DNA from: a virus
DNA length: 64,000 nucleotides
Virus record (IMG/VR): IMGVR_UViG_3300049846_000628
Location: 124,001-188,000 of that record
Reading direction: 5' to 3' (one strand)
Shown here: piece after piece, positions 1 through 7,139 of the stretch
Numbering within the stretch: the first letter of the stretch is position 1
Layout: every line of letters begins with the position of its first letter
Made by a program: the position numbers and the translations under genes
The notes under the pieces: generated by a model
Databases searched by the model: none
What the model was told of the DNA's origin: nothing
Seen by the model: only the letters and a program-made list of their open reading frames with translations

Positions 1-1615
1 ATGTTGTTCCATCTTCTGCAGTAACAGAGTATGGTTTTACGATTGAAATGATACCAGTCTTGAGATCTGAGTTGGGAGTATCTGTGAAGAAAACGGTATC
101 TGATACTCCAAACAGATTAAATCCAGTTGATTTGATGTTATATCCAGATTCCTTTACGTGGAACTGATTACCAAAGCAAATTTCATATTGGGTTAGTCTA
201 TTAATTTGTGCCTTTAAGTCTCTTCTGATTCTAACCTTTGTGATATTAGATGTGATTGCAGAATCAGTGTTATCAATAACTTGAAGTACTTTACTATACT
301 TGAATCTACCACCAAACGCATTCAAGTTAGGTGATGCTGCATAAGTATTCAGAGAGTTGATTACTCTATTTCTGAGATCATCGACGGTTGATACTTGTGA
401 GTAGTTATAGTAGATTGAAGAATCTACTTCCACATATAGCGTCTGTAGGTCAACAATTTGAGGTTCTATACCAGCGATTGTGTACTGTCTTAACTTATTT
501 TGAATTTGCTGTTTATTAAACTCAGATACGTATGAACCATTTTTTGGTTTGATGCTGATTATAACTTTACCAAATTGAGGTGGATCTAATTCTTCTCCAC
601 CAACAACGGAAACAGATTCAGTATCTGGATATATTTTTGTCTTTATAATCGCCTCATAATCTCTTCCAGTAACAGCTCTGTACTGAGAAGAATATATTCT
701 TGGTGCAAAGTATCTAATCGAATCAATGTTCTCAATGTTAGATCCATTTTGAGATCTTTGATTTGTAGAAACTACAATAGTATTTGTTGGAATAATTGTA
801 TTTCCTGAGGAAGCTTTCAGAGTTCCTGCGAAGGAGAATGAATTGACTCCATTACCATCCTCACCATCAGTCACAATGTATGTGACTGTGATTACAGATC
901 CATTTTCTAATTTCTTACCAAACTTTCCATCACCAAATAAAATTTGATATTTTTCATCCTTGATTTCTTGAATCAGATAGATTTCAGAAGTACCGTCTAT
1001 ATCAAAAATATTATCAGCAACTGAATATTCTCTACCTAATCCAGTATCACTTAATCCTTTTACATATACAACAATTGTTGAAGTATCAATAAAAGAGTTA
1101 TCTAAGATAAATTTCTGATCTAATGATCCATCAACTACAAATTGTTTTCTTAAAAACGTTCCTTGCTTGATTCTAACGTTATTAAATGCTGCGATCCCGT
1201 TTACAACACTTGCAGAAACATTCTCTGGAGAAGAGAACACATAAGATGTATTTTCTGTGTTACCAGTGCATACTAGACCCGCCTGTAAGGTCAGTGTAGA
1301 AGTACTTACTGTAGTACTCACGTCAAATGAAACAACCGCCTCAGAGGCAATCCTGGAGCGTGGTACGTACCCAATATTTCTTGCTAGAGAAACAACATTC
1401 TCTCTCAGAGTTGCAGAATCTAAGAAAGATTCGTTTACAACTAAGTTAGAGTTAAATGCTGTAATATAAGTGTTATATGCTAGAGTGTCGATTAAAACTG
1501 AGAAGTTAGATCCTTCAAAATCAAAGTCGGTGAATGTAGAATTCGCACGTAAATAATCTTTAATTGAAGCTTTAATCTGATCAAAGTCTAGATTGGAAAA
1601 CTTAGTAAAAGGCAT
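1..1615 (-). CDS. 6: Baseplate wedge protein gp6 (partial, C-terminus outside window)
   Basis: The first 538 codons of a large structural protein starting MPFTKFSNLDFDQIKASIKD, a typical cyanophage gp6 N-terminus. In T4-like phages gp6 forms the baseplate wedge core and joins neighbouring wedges. The ATG at 1613-1615 lies one base beyond the gp25 stop, so the two genes are translated in tandem, gp25 first. The open frame runs off the left edge of the window. The identification rests on overall sequence character and on the gp25 neighbour, which is the T4 arrangement. Confidence 0.85.
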   Translation of the reverse strand, partial: MPFTKFSNLDFDQIKASIKDYLRANSTFTDFDFEGSNFSVLIDTLAYNTYITAFNSNLVVNESFLDSATLRENVVSLARNIGYVPRSRIASEAVVSFDVSTTVSTSTLTLQAGLVCTGNTENTSYVFSSPENVSASVVNGIAAFNNVRIKQGTFLRKQFVVDGSLDQKFILDNSFIDTSTIVVYVKGLSDTGLGREYSVADNIFDIDGTSEIYLIQEIKDEKYQILFGDGKFGKKLENGSVITVTYIVTDGEDGNGVNSFSFAGTLKASSGNTIIPTNTIVVSTNQRSQNGSNIENIDSIRYFAPRIYSSQYRAVTGRDYEAIIKTKIYPDTESVSVVGGEELDPPQFGKVIISIKPKNGSYVSEFNKQQIQNKLRQYTIAGIEPQIVDLQTLYVEVDSSIYYNYSQVSTVDDLRNRVINSLNTYAASPNLNAFGGRFKYSKVLQVIDNTDSAITSNITKVRIRRDLKAQINRLTQYEICFGNQFHVKESGYNIKSTGFNLFGVSDTVFFTDTPNSDLKTGIISIVKPYSVTAEDGTT

Positions 1616-1616
1616 T

Positions 1617-2018
1617 TTATCTTGTTGCCTCTAGAATGAATGAATATTGCTGTGATGGAATTTCTTGTCCGATGATGTTATAGAATATTGTAACTTCAAA
1701 CGCATTTTCATCAGGATTTGGATCAACATTCACTCGAACACTATTCACTCTTGGTTCAAAATTTTGAATAGTATTGATAATTTGATCTCTTATGACGCCA
1801 GCAGTACCATAATCAACAAAATCAAATAAACTTGAACGAACTTTTGACCCAAGAACAGAGTTAAAAAACCTTTCTGTAGGAATAGTTTCTACTAAATTGC
1901 GTATTGAACGCATAATAGCACGTTCATTATTCAAAACAGGCAGATCCTTTGTAACGGGATGTGGTTCAAAGGATAAACTAATATCTTTAAATGATCTAGA
2001 TATCCTTGTAACAGCCAT
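1617..2018 (-). CDS. 25: Baseplate wedge protein gp25
   Basis: A 133-residue protein of the gpW/gp25 family. T4 gp25 is 132 residues, forms part of the inner baseplate wedge and contacts the sheath. The stretch around residues 30-60 (NNERAIMRSIRNLVETIPTE, then GSKVRSSLFDF) matches the family pattern, in which a conserved Arg-Ser-Leu-Phe segment follows the first helices. The C-terminal half is the expected strand-rich region. gp6 follows one base downstream and a late promoter lies upstream. Confidence 0.9.
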   Translation of the reverse strand: MAVTRISRSFKDISLSFEPHPVTKDLPVLNNERAIMRSIRNLVETIPTERFFNSVLGSKVRSSLFDFVDYGTAGVIRDQIINTIQNFEPRVNSVRVNVDPNPDENAFEVTIFYNIIGQEIPSQQYSFILEATR

Positions 2019-2031
2019 CGGACATAAAATT

Positions 2032-2048
2032 TCTTTATTTATTTATGA
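2032..2048 (-). promoter_or_regulatory. Late promoter for gp25-gp6
   Basis: On the minus strand the sequence reads CATAAATAAATAAAG about 20 bases upstream of the gp25 start. It contains the T4-type late box TAAATA in two overlapping registers. It overlaps the end of the preceding small gene. Confidence 0.6.
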
Positions 2049-2291
2049 CTATTTCCAGGGAGAACCATAGATTGCATCGGTTCCATACTCCCAATCATCA
2101 TAGTCTTCATCATTTCTAATCTTTTCGTGCAACTCAACTTGTTTATGTAAATCGTGTTTGGGTGCAGGGTCGTGCATAACCTCTTGAATGACTCTCTTTT
2201 GCTCAATTTGACCATAATCAGTGACTAATTTCTTAGTTCCCCACATTTCATACATATAATTTTTGTCTCTATCGACTGGTAAGTTGGACAT
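2049..2291 (-). CDS. Conserved small cyanophage-type protein, function unknown
   Basis: An 80-residue acidic, Tyr/Trp-rich protein with no transmembrane segment and no recognised domain. The ATG at 2291 is preceded by ACAGGAGC, a good ribosome site. That site lies in the 3' arm of a small hairpin (CTGTTTTA/TAAAACAG), which could modulate translation. It sits between speD and the gp25-gp6 pair. Confidence 0.7.
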   Translation of the reverse strand: MSNLPVDRDKNYMYEMWGTKKLVTDYGQIEQKRVIQEVMHDPAPKHDLHKQVELHEKIRNDEDYDDWEYGTDAIYGSPWK

Positions 2292-2324
2292 AGTAGCTCC
2301 TGTTTTAACGAATAAAACAGAACT

Positions 2325-2351
2325 TTTATAAAGGAGGTTGCTATCTCCTTA
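2325..2351 (-). terminator. Hairpin downstream of speD
   Basis: On the minus strand AAGGAG-ATAGCAA-CCTCCTT forms a G+C-rich stem followed by TATAAAAG. The T-run is poor, so termination may be partial and allow read-through into the 80-residue gene. Confidence 0.5.
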
Positions 2352-2358
2352 CTACTAT

Positions 2359-2700
2359 TTAACGATCTATCTCACGAATCGTATATGAGTCAGAATTGAG
2401 GTATTTGAGAATCTCAAGAGCGATTAATTTTGGATTTCCTTCACCACAAGTGTACACATCAACTGCTAAGCACCCATTTTCTGGCCAAGTGTGGCAAGAA
2501 ACGTGACTTTCTGCGAGTGCAATGACGACTGTACACCCTTGTGGTATAAAACAATGCGAAAATGTGTTCAGAATCGTCATTTTCGCACGATTTATGCCTC
2601 TAATCATAGCATTTTGAAGTGATTCTACGTCATTAATCGCTTCAAAATCAACATCATACACCTCTAAGAGCAGGTGTTTGCCCATCGAATACTGCTTCAA
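2359..2700 (-). CDS. speD: S-adenosylmethionine decarboxylase SpeD
   Basis: A 113-residue proenzyme of the short bacterial/archaeal AdoMet decarboxylase class. This class makes decarboxylated AdoMet, the aminopropyl donor for spermidine. The signature ESHVSCHTWPE spans residues 64-74. In the family, self-cleavage occurs before the Ser (here S65), which becomes the pyruvoyl cofactor. His70 and Cys85 (VYTCG) match the conserved proton donors. speD is a known cyanophage auxiliary gene. No spermidine synthase is seen in this window, so host SpeE would have to complete the pathway. A late-type box lies 17-30 bases upstream. Confidence 0.92.
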   Translation of the reverse strand: MKQYSMGKHLLLEVYDVDFEAINDVESLQNAMIRGINRAKMTILNTFSHCFIPQGCTVVIALAESHVSCHTWPENGCLAVDVYTCGEGNPKLIALEILKYLNSDSYTIREIDR

Positions 2701-2716
2701 CTCAATTTTGTTAAAA

Positions 2717-2731
2717 AATTTATTTATTCGA
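2717..2731 (-). promoter_or_regulatory. Late promoter for speD
   Basis: Minus-strand CGAATAAATAAATTT contains the AATAAATA late box 17-30 bases upstream of the speD start. It overlaps the 3' end of the 196-residue gene, so speD would be expressed late with the structural genes. Confidence 0.55.
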
Positions 2732-3314
2732 CATAAAATCCCTTACGAAGATACTCATTATCTTCAATAAAGGTCATATTTTCTACTTTTTCATCATCCC
2801 AAACGGGTATTGCTAAAGAATTTCCATAACGAAAGTCAGGATTTCTTCTAAAATGCACCTCAATCAGGTTTCCATTGATAAATTCACAGTTGATCCACTC
2901 ATAGTTCCCTTTTAAGGACCTTAAAATTTCAAAAAATTCCATTTTTTGATCAACTTTTTCCCATTTTTTCCACTTGTAGTAAGGATCATCTGGATTACGA
3001 GTGCCCAATACAACCAATTCTGCGGTTTGGTTCTTAAAATCTACGCTTAGATGCTCTCCTTCAAAGATCTCACACCAAAACTCAGATGGATGAGCGTGTT
3101 CTATATCATTCTCAATCCATTCTTTACGAGCAAAACGCCCCATCCCAAGTAAATTAAACGATGGGCGCACAATATAAAAGTCGGGCTTGGGAACTGTGGT
3201 GCCCACTGGACCACAAGTATAACCCAAAACCCGACTTAGAAATAACTTATTATAAACCCAGAGGTCTGATGGATGTATGTGATTCCATTCATCATTACCG
3301 TCTAGGTGATACAT
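2724..3314 (-). CDS. Conserved cyanophage-type protein, 196 aa, function unknown
   Basis: A soluble, aromatic-rich protein with many Trp and charged residues. I do not recognise a catalytic domain. The segment YIVRPSFNLLGMGRFARK (about residues 47-64) recalls the nucleotide-binding strand of ATP-grasp proteins, but the rest does not support that call. Its start codon overlaps the stop of the 51-residue basic gene upstream by one base. Confidence 0.7.
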   Translation of the reverse strand: MYHLDGNDEWNHIHPSDLWVYNKLFLSRVLGYTCGPVGTTVPKPDFYIVRPSFNLLGMGRFARKEWIENDIEHAHPSEFWCEIFEGEHLSVDFKNQTAELVVLGTRNPDDPYYKWKKWEKVDQKMEFFEILRSLKGNYEWINCEFINGNLIEVHFRRNPDFRYGNSLAIPVWDDEKVENMTFIEDNEYLRKGFYVE

Positions 3315-3469
3315 TATCCTTTACCTTGTCCGCGATACTTCTTACGTGCTTTGTTACGAGACGAAGAAGCATACTTAGTTCCCATACCGTCTCCTTGACG
3401 AGACTTCTTAGGAGGTCCAGGCATATAAGAGCTGTTCTTATTCAGTCCGACTTTTGATTTTGCAGCCAT
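3314..3469 (-). CDS. Small basic protein, 51 aa
   Basis: The minus-strand ATG at 3467-3469 opens a 51-residue frame that is strongly basic (Lys/Arg plus Gly/Ser) and ends RKKYRGQGKG. The composition suggests nucleic-acid binding or an intrinsically disordered tail, but no family is recognised. It overlaps both neighbours (28 bases with the upstream gene, one with the downstream gene). Confidence 0.65.
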   Translation of the reverse strand: MAAKSKVGLNKNSSYMPGPPKKSRQGDGMGTKYASSSRNKARKKYRGQGKG

Positions 3470-3636
3470 AGTTTATTCTCCACTAAAATTTCAGTTTCAA
3501 GATCTTCAGGTTTTGGAGAACCTGTCTGATAATATTCAATCGACAGATCCTCCATTACATTGAAATATTCTTCTTCTGAGAGAGAAGAGTAAATTCTCCT
3601 CCCTTTACAAAGAATATTATAGAGTTCGTTAGCCAT
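3442..3636 (-). CDS. Small acidic protein, 64 aa
   Basis: The frame is open further upstream, but the ATG at 3634-3636 is preferred because it follows the stop of the glycosyltransferase-like gene by five bases, and an upstream start would overlap that gene by about 150 bases. The product begins MANELYNILCKGRRIYSSLS, is acidic, and has no recognised domain. Confidence 0.6.
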   Translation of the reverse strand: MANELYNILCKGRRIYSSLSEEEYFNVMEDLSIEYYQTGSPKPEDLETEILVENKLWLQNQKSD

Positions 3637-3640
3637 TCTA

Positions 3641-4405
3641 TCAGATAATTCTTGACTTTTCGTGACCAACTCTGATACGAGGGTCGCACCAGATTTCAAA
3701 GCCTGCTTCCTTAGCATCCAAACAGAACGATACGTCTTCTCCACACATATCTTGTACTTGTCCAGATTCAAAGACTTGCATCTTCGGAGCAAACCAAGGA
3801 TACTTCATCTCCGAATGCTCAAAGACACCCTTCTTAATCAGAACCCATCCAAAACCAGTGTAGTCTACAGTGAATGGCTTACGACGCTTTGAGATGCTAT
3901 CTACGGTTTCGTGATTCATTACACCACCGTTTCCACGGAAGTCATCCTCATCCAACCAATGCGCCACTGAGGTCGTGTGACCGTCTTCCGTTGCATACCA
4001 ACCAGCAGCGATATCTTTCTCCATCAGAACCAATTGCCAAAACTTTTCAGTACTGAAAACGATATCTGAATCAATCCACAACTGCCAATCATAATTCAGT
4101 TTTCCATCCCAGGGAATTTGATCAGGTCCACGCAGTACATTCGCACCCAAACATTTGCATCTTGCAAAGTTTACCATTGATGAATAATCCTGCGAGATCT
4201 GGATACTTGCTCCCGATTGCACTAAGTCAAAACAAAGTTGTACAAAGTTCTTCAGGTAAGTATAAGAAACACCTCTACCAGGAAGACAGAATACAATGGA
4301 CTTCCCCTTCACCATTTCTCTTGCCAGATCATAGTCCCATTCTGGGGCATTTGCTGCTGATGCGACTACGGGCGATTTTGCTTTTACAGTAAATCCTTTA
4401 GCCAT
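3641..4405 (-). CDS. Glycosyltransferase-like protein (GT-A fold)
   Basis: A 254-residue protein. The segment LNYDWQLWIDSDIVFSTEKF holds a D-S-D triad typical of the metal/nucleotide-sugar site of GT-A enzymes. It is followed by an aromatic region and GEDVSFCLDAKEAGFEIWCD, a pattern common near the acceptor side of GT-A proteins (acidic residues, then a Cys/Gly-rich segment). Related proteins are widespread in T4-like cyanophages. The target is unknown (host surface glycan, phage protein or modified base). Confidence 0.65.
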   Translation of the reverse strand: MAKGFTVKAKSPVVASAANAPEWDYDLAREMVKGKSIVFCLPGRGVSYTYLKNFVQLCFDLVQSGASIQISQDYSSMVNFARCKCLGANVLRGPDQIPWDGKLNYDWQLWIDSDIVFSTEKFWQLVLMEKDIAAGWYATEDGHTTSVAHWLDEDDFRGNGGVMNHETVDSISKRRKPFTVDYTGFGWVLIKKGVFEHSEMKYPWFAPKMQVFESGQVQDMCGEDVSFCLDAKEAGFEIWCDPRIRVGHEKSRII

Positions 4406-4438
4406 AAGATAAGTTGATTACTTCAGTATCATACTCTA

Positions 4439-4636
4439 TTATGTATGTTCCGTCAAGACAACCTCATCTCCCTCTATTGTAAATCTTATTTGAGTGTCTT
4501 CGTACCAGGACAGTTCATTCATAATCCTTTCGGGAATCACCACATAATACTGCCCAGTGATTGGATCAACTTGTACGGACTCAAAAATATCTCCGGAATT
4601 TTTTTGCATTTCGGTATAATATTCAACCTTTTTCAA
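4439..4636 (-). CDS. AbrB/SpoVT-like DNA-binding domain protein
   Basis: A protein of up to 65 residues with the pattern TGQYYVVIPERIMNELSWYE followed by D-x-x-x-x-x-x-x-G-D-E-V-V-L. This is the swapped-hairpin AbrB/MazE layout (beta strand, P-E-x-hydrophobic helix, acidic turn, beta strand). The frame opens with TTG at 4636 and the first ATG is at 4609. The HNH gene ends only 15 bases upstream, so the original start may have been altered by that insertion. A similar domain occurs in the 258-residue protein at 21.1 kb. Confidence 0.65.
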   Translation of the reverse strand: MKKVEYYTEMQKNSGDIFESVQVDPITGQYYVVIPERIMNELSWYEDTQIRFTIEGDEVVLTEHT

Positions 4637-4651
4637 GATTATATATTTAAA

Positions 4652-5392
4652 TCAATATTCAATAAGTAAATTCCAAATTTTTGTTTTCTTTCTTCTTGCT
4701 ACTGAAAGATTACTTGCAATTTTATTGATAGGTAATGTTTTATTTTTCATTCGACTGAAAACAAACTCATAATGATCCTTAACCCAACTTCTTAGGTTAT
4801 ATCCTTTCCATACTTGACCAGTTAAAGTATCTGTAATTGTATAAGATTTATGATTTGGTTCGGAGGCATTTTTAAATCTACTGATCCATCTCAAATTTGT
4901 ATAATGATTGTTTAATTTATTTCCATCGATATGATCAATTTCTGCATGATGCTCTGAATTTGGTATAAAAGTCTCTGCAACTAATTGATGAATAGATTTC
5001 TTAATTTGTTTGTAGTTATTGTTTTCATCTCTAATTGAAATGTTGATGCATTCATACCGATGCTCAGGATATCTTGCATGTCCTCTAAATGCTGGTTTGA
5101 GGTAAATTAGTCCATACTCATTTATTTCTCCATATTTTCCAGTTCTATCATACTTACCCGGTCTTCGGTATGCTTTACCATCCTCTGTGATGTAGTATCC
5201 AGGATATTGTGTTTCTTTCATATCCTCAGGTATTTTTACATCAGGGTAATTGTAAGTTACTTTCTGTTTTGGTTTTGCAATCGGAATATTCCATGTTTCT
5301 CTGGGTTTTTTTAAGTAAACCCATTTGCCGTCCTTTTTAATAAATTGATTTCCATGTTTATCTGTTCTGATTGTCCCCTCTGGATATCTCAT
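4652..5392 (-). CDS. HNH homing endonuclease
   Basis: A 246-residue free-standing HNH endonuclease. The core runs from His135 (IHQLVAETF) through DHIDGNKLNN (about 153-162) to NLRWIS. The repeated (K/R)DGK-like N-terminal half and the Lys-rich C-terminus are the usual DNA-recognition modules. It sits between the AbrB-like gene and the fragment at 5461-5523, where it may have landed beside or inside an ancestral gene. Unlike the other endonuclease genes here it lacks a TATAAATA box in its leader, but has an A/T hairpin at 5416-5437. Confidence 0.88.
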   Translation of the reverse strand: MRYPEGTIRTDKHGNQFIKKDGKWVYLKKPRETWNIPIAKPKQKVTYNYPDVKIPEDMKETQYPGYYITEDGKAYRRPGKYDRTGKYGEINEYGLIYLKPAFRGHARYPEHRYECINISIRDENNNYKQIKKSIHQLVAETFIPNSEHHAEIDHIDGNKLNNHYTNLRWISRFKNASEPNHKSYTITDTLTGQVWKGYNLRSWVKDHYEFVFSRMKNKTLPINKIASNLSVARRKKTKIWNLLIEY

Positions 5393-5460
5393 AGTATTAT
5401 TAAGGTTTTTTGGATAAATTTTTTGCGAAAAAAATTTTGAATTCGTCTGTATTTTGTTTT

Positions 5461-5523
5461 CTATTTTAACATATAATTAGCTGCCTCTCGTAACACTTTA
5501 TAGCCTGCAGGGACCCATTGATT
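5461..5523 (-). pseudogene. C-terminal fragment of a lost gene
   Basis: A 20-codon minus-strand frame reads NQWVPAGYKVLREAANYMLK and then stops. It looks like the tail of a genuine protein and has an A+T-rich base composition, while the DNA directly upstream turns abruptly G+C-rich and closes the frame with TAA at 5524-5526. I read it as the remnant left when the GC-rich cassette island replaced the rest of the gene. I do not know the parent family. Confidence 0.4.
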
Positions 5524-5625
5524 TTAAACACGGGGGCGGGGCACCCGACCGCACCCCCCGTAGAACTGCCGAACACGAACGCATAAGACTGCCCCCCACG
5601 AACGAACGCAGGGGGCGGGGCAGGG

Positions 5626-5802
5626 TCACCCCCACTGAATCGGTTGCACGTCGGCGGCGTGGGTCTCTGCCCACTGGGCGGCGAGCAGGGTGGCGGGGTG
5701 ACCCACGGGGTCGGTGATCCGATTGAACTTGCTGCCGTCGTTACGGTAGGCGACCCACACGGTCTGGCGGTCACGAAGGCGGGTGGCGGGGGAGAAACGC
5801 AT
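5626..5802 (-). CDS. GC-rich cassette gene 1, 58 aa
   Basis: The ATG at 5800-5802 sits 24 bases below a TTGACC-17-TAGAAT promoter. The product begins MRFSPATRLRDRQTVWVAYR, is basic at the N-terminus and neutral after, and has no recognised domain. The first residues and the overall layout resemble the cassette gene at 8510-8671 (MRFEVRYQT), so the two may be distant paralogues. A longer GTG-initiated frame in this interval is out of phase and not favoured. Downstream, to 5524, is about 100 bases of very G+C-rich DNA in which I see no gene. Confidence 0.6.
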   Translation of the reverse strand: MRFSPATRLRDRQTVWVAYRNDGSKFNRITDPVGHPATLLAAQWAETHAADVQPIQWG

Positions 5803-5826
5803 TGGGTTCGGGTGTGAACTGAGAGA

Positions 5827-5855
5827 ATTCTACAGGGTCAGGGGGCAGGGGTCAA
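5827..5855 (-). promoter_or_regulatory. Sigma70-type promoter, TTGACC-17-TAGAAT
   Basis: On the minus strand TTGACC (5850-5855) and TAGAAT (5827-5832) are separated by exactly 17 bases. The TGA inside the -35 hexamer is also the stop codon of the upstream cassette gene, so one gene's end and the next gene's promoter share bases. Confidence 0.75.
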
Positions 5856-6043
5856 TACCCCAGCCAGACCAGAAACTCACCAGCGTCAACCCCGCCGAAG
5901 GCAGCGGTCGTTCCGTAGTCGGTGCGGAAGTCATCCCACAGACCGTGGAGTTTGGCAGCGTATGCCGCTTCGATCCAGAAGATGGTCCCGTTGTCGGGGT
6001 TGGTGATGGAGGCGATCTGACTGGGGAAGCAGGGGTCGGTCAT
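5852..6043 (-). CDS. GC-rich cassette gene 2, 63 aa
   Basis: An unknown acidic protein rich in aromatic residues (WDDFRTDYG, FLVWLGY). The start ATG at 6041-6043 follows the recurrent leader ending CCCG-ATG with no clear Shine-Dalgarno. The stop lies inside the -35 box of the next promoter. GC content is far above that of the structural genes in this window. Confidence 0.6.
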   Translation of the reverse strand: MTDPCFPSQIASITNPDNGTIFWIEAAYAAKLHGLWDDFRTDYGTTAAFGGVDAGEFLVWLGY

Positions 6044-6065
6044 CGGGTGCCTTGCGGTTGAGAGA

Positions 6066-6095
6066 ATTCTACAGGGTCAGGGGGCAGGGCGTCAA
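6066..6095 (-). promoter_or_regulatory. Sigma70-type promoter, TTGACG-18-TAGAAT
   Basis: The minus-strand copy of the cassette promoter. The spacer is nearly identical to that at 5827-5855 (CCTGCCCCCTGACCCTG), which shows that the promoter segment itself is duplicated. Confidence 0.7.
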
Positions 6096-6100
6096 CCTGC

Positions 6101-6265
6101 TCACCAGAGCAGGTCCGCGATTGACTGCAGGCGCTTGGCACGGGTTGCCAGTTCCTTAAGGATGGCCCGCTCCTCCTTGGCAGTGGGGTTGCCTTCCCAC
6201 AACCACTCCTCCAGTTGGAAGGAGGTCATGTCGTCGAAGGCGGTGGCGATGGTTCCGTCCAGCAC
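6101..6265 (-). CDS. GC-rich cassette gene 3, 54 aa (GTG start)
   Basis: A GTG at 6263-6265 occupies the position where neighbouring cassettes have ATG (leader GCACC-GTG). The frame gives a 54-residue helical, charged protein (FDDMTSFQLEEWLWEGNPTA). An internal ATG at codon 13 would shorten it to 42 residues. No domain is recognised. Its stop lies six bases upstream of the next -35 box. Confidence 0.55.
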   Translation of the reverse strand: MLDGTIATAFDDMTSFQLEEWLWEGNPTAKEERAILKELATRAKRLQSIADLLW

Positions 6266-6291
6266 GGTGCGCTCCGTTGGTTTGCTCTGGA

Positions 6292-6320
6292 ATTCTACAG
6301 GGTCGGGGGCGGGAGGTCAA
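6292..6320 (-). promoter_or_regulatory. Sigma70-type promoter, TTGACC-17-TAGAAT
   Basis: The third near-copy of the cassette promoter, serving the GTG-start gene. The spacer TCCCGCCCCCGACCCTG differs slightly from the two neighbours. Confidence 0.7.
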
Positions 6321-6336
6321 CCCACCCCCTGGCGGA

Positions 6337-6561
6337 TCAGACCGCCACCCAGTAGGACTTGCCGTTGATCTCCTGCTGTTCTGCCATAATGTAGGAGGCA
6401 GATCCCATGCTACCGCGCCAACCCTGAACCTGGAAGTAGCACTCCTCCAGGGAGTCCTGATAGGCAAGGGTGCTGGTGATCTTACCATCCTGCACGTGCG
6501 CCACAGCGTAGGGATAGCGTTCGGGGGAGAGGATGGTCAGCAGAGGGGTGGGGGCGGTCAT
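6337..6561 (-). CDS. GC-rich cassette gene 4, 74 aa
   Basis: The start MTAPTPLLTILSPERYPYAV is chosen at 6559-6561 because a TACAAT -10 box lies 30 bases upstream at 6591-6596 and the leader ends CCG-ATG like its neighbours. A longer open frame upstream overlaps the next gene and is rejected. The product looks like a small beta-rich domain (VAHVQDGKITSTLAYQD, then CYFQVQGW). Function unknown. Confidence 0.6.
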   Translation of the reverse strand: MTAPTPLLTILSPERYPYAVAHVQDGKITSTLAYQDSLEECYFQVQGWRGSMGSASYIMAEQQEINGKSYWVAV

Positions 6562-6590
6562 CGGTCGGGGGTGTCGGTTGAACTGAGAGT

Positions 6591-6596
6591 ATTGTA
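6591..6596 (-). promoter_or_regulatory. -10 box TACAAT of cassette gene 4
   Basis: Minus-strand CTACAATACTCTCAG, the same core seen at 6849-6854. No convincing -35 is visible. It abuts the end of cassette gene 5. Confidence 0.5.
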
Positions 6597-6601
6597 GCAG
6601 G

Positions 6602-6826
6602 TCAGCGGCGCTCGGCGTTGAAGTCCTGCAGTCCCTTAAGGATGCCCTCCAGGAAGGCGGTGCCGATGCCCTCCCAGAATTTGGGGTCGCGGACCAGTTC
6701 AGCAATGGCAGCGAACCAGTCAGCAGGGGTCGCCGCGGCCAACTGTTCGCGCTCTGCAGGAGTCAGGTCTGCCATCATCTGATTCCAGTCGTTCAGCAGT
6801 TGGGTTTCCAGGTTCGGGCGGGTCAT
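6602..6826 (-). CDS. GC-rich cassette gene 5, 74 aa
   Basis: A predominantly helical protein, MTRPNLETQLLNDWNQMMAD then PAEREQLAAATPADWFAAIA. Its stop almost touches the -10 box of the following gene, leaving no room for a separate terminator. Not recognised. Confidence 0.6.
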   Translation of the reverse strand: MTRPNLETQLLNDWNQMMADLTPAEREQLAAATPADWFAAIAELVRDPKFWEGIGTAFLEGILKGLQDFNAERR

Positions 6827-6848
6827 CGGGTCCGTTGCGGTTGAGAGT

Positions 6849-6854
6849 ATTGTA
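6849..6854 (-). promoter_or_regulatory. -10 box TACAAT of cassette gene 5
   Basis: Minus-strand GCTACAATACTCTCAACCGC lies 23 bases before the start. The downstream half matches the leader of cassette gene 2 (CTCTCAACCGCAA), so leaders are duplicated together with promoters. Confidence 0.5.
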
Positions 6855-6872
6855 GCAGATGGGGCGGACCCC

Positions 6873-7058
6873 TCAGATCATCACAGTGGTGGGCAGTGCC
6901 CGAACGATGGGGGAGTGGTGGCGGTAGCAGAACTCCCGCAGATCGTGGATGCTCTCACCAGCGAAGTCATCAGCGGTAAAGGTCCAACCGTGGAACTCAC
7001 GGTCGATCTCAGTCAGGGTGTGAGCGATCAGGGAGCGGAGGTTCTGAGCGGTAGTCAT
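6873..7058 (-). CDS. GC-rich cassette gene 6, 61 aa
   Basis: Starts MTTAQNLRSLIAHTLTEIDR, amphipathic helix first, then GWTFTADDFAGESIHDLREF. Small soluble protein of unknown role. A TATACT box lies 23 bases upstream of the ATG at 7058. Confidence 0.6.
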   Translation of the reverse strand: MTTAQNLRSLIAHTLTEIDREFHGWTFTADDFAGESIHDLREFCYRHHSPIVRALPTTVMI

Positions 7059-7080
7059 CGGTTTCGTTTGAACTGAGATC

Positions 7081-7086
7081 AGTATA
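7081..7086 (-). promoter_or_regulatory. -10 box TATACT of cassette gene 6
   Basis: Minus-strand CTTATACTGATCTCAG. The TATACTGA(G/T) form is one of two recurrent -10 types in this island and is shared with the genes at 7130 and 8510. Confidence 0.55.
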
Positions 7087-7098
7087 AGGGGTTGGGGT

Positions 7099-7116
7099 GG
7101 GGTCTCCGGAGACCCC
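7099..7116 (-). terminator. Perfect 18-bp G/C palindrome downstream of cassette gene 7
   Basis: GGGGTCTCCGGAGACCCC is fully self-complementary and follows the gene ending at 7130. There is no T-run, so it may be a transcript-stabilising or protein-bound element and not an intrinsic terminator. Confidence 0.45.
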
Positions 7117-7139
7117 GTGTGCCAGTGCCTCAGGCGTCC
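7117..7139 (-). repeat. Stop-codon-spanning dispersed repeat, copy 1
   Basis: Minus strand GGACGCC-TGA-GGCACTGGCACAC. The TGA is the stop codon of the gene at 7130-7318. Member of the roughly 24-bp family described in the findings. Confidence 0.6.

Noticed and set aside
2724-3314. ATP-grasp enzyme call for the 196-residue protein
   Set aside because: Only one short segment resembles the fold; the Mg-binding and P-loop-like positions cannot be identified.
5466-5774. 102-residue GTG-initiated frame in the GC-rich edge
   Set aside because: Pro/Ser/Thr-rich and out of phase with the 58-residue frame that has a proper promoter and ATG; typical of a shadow frame in G+C-rich DNA.
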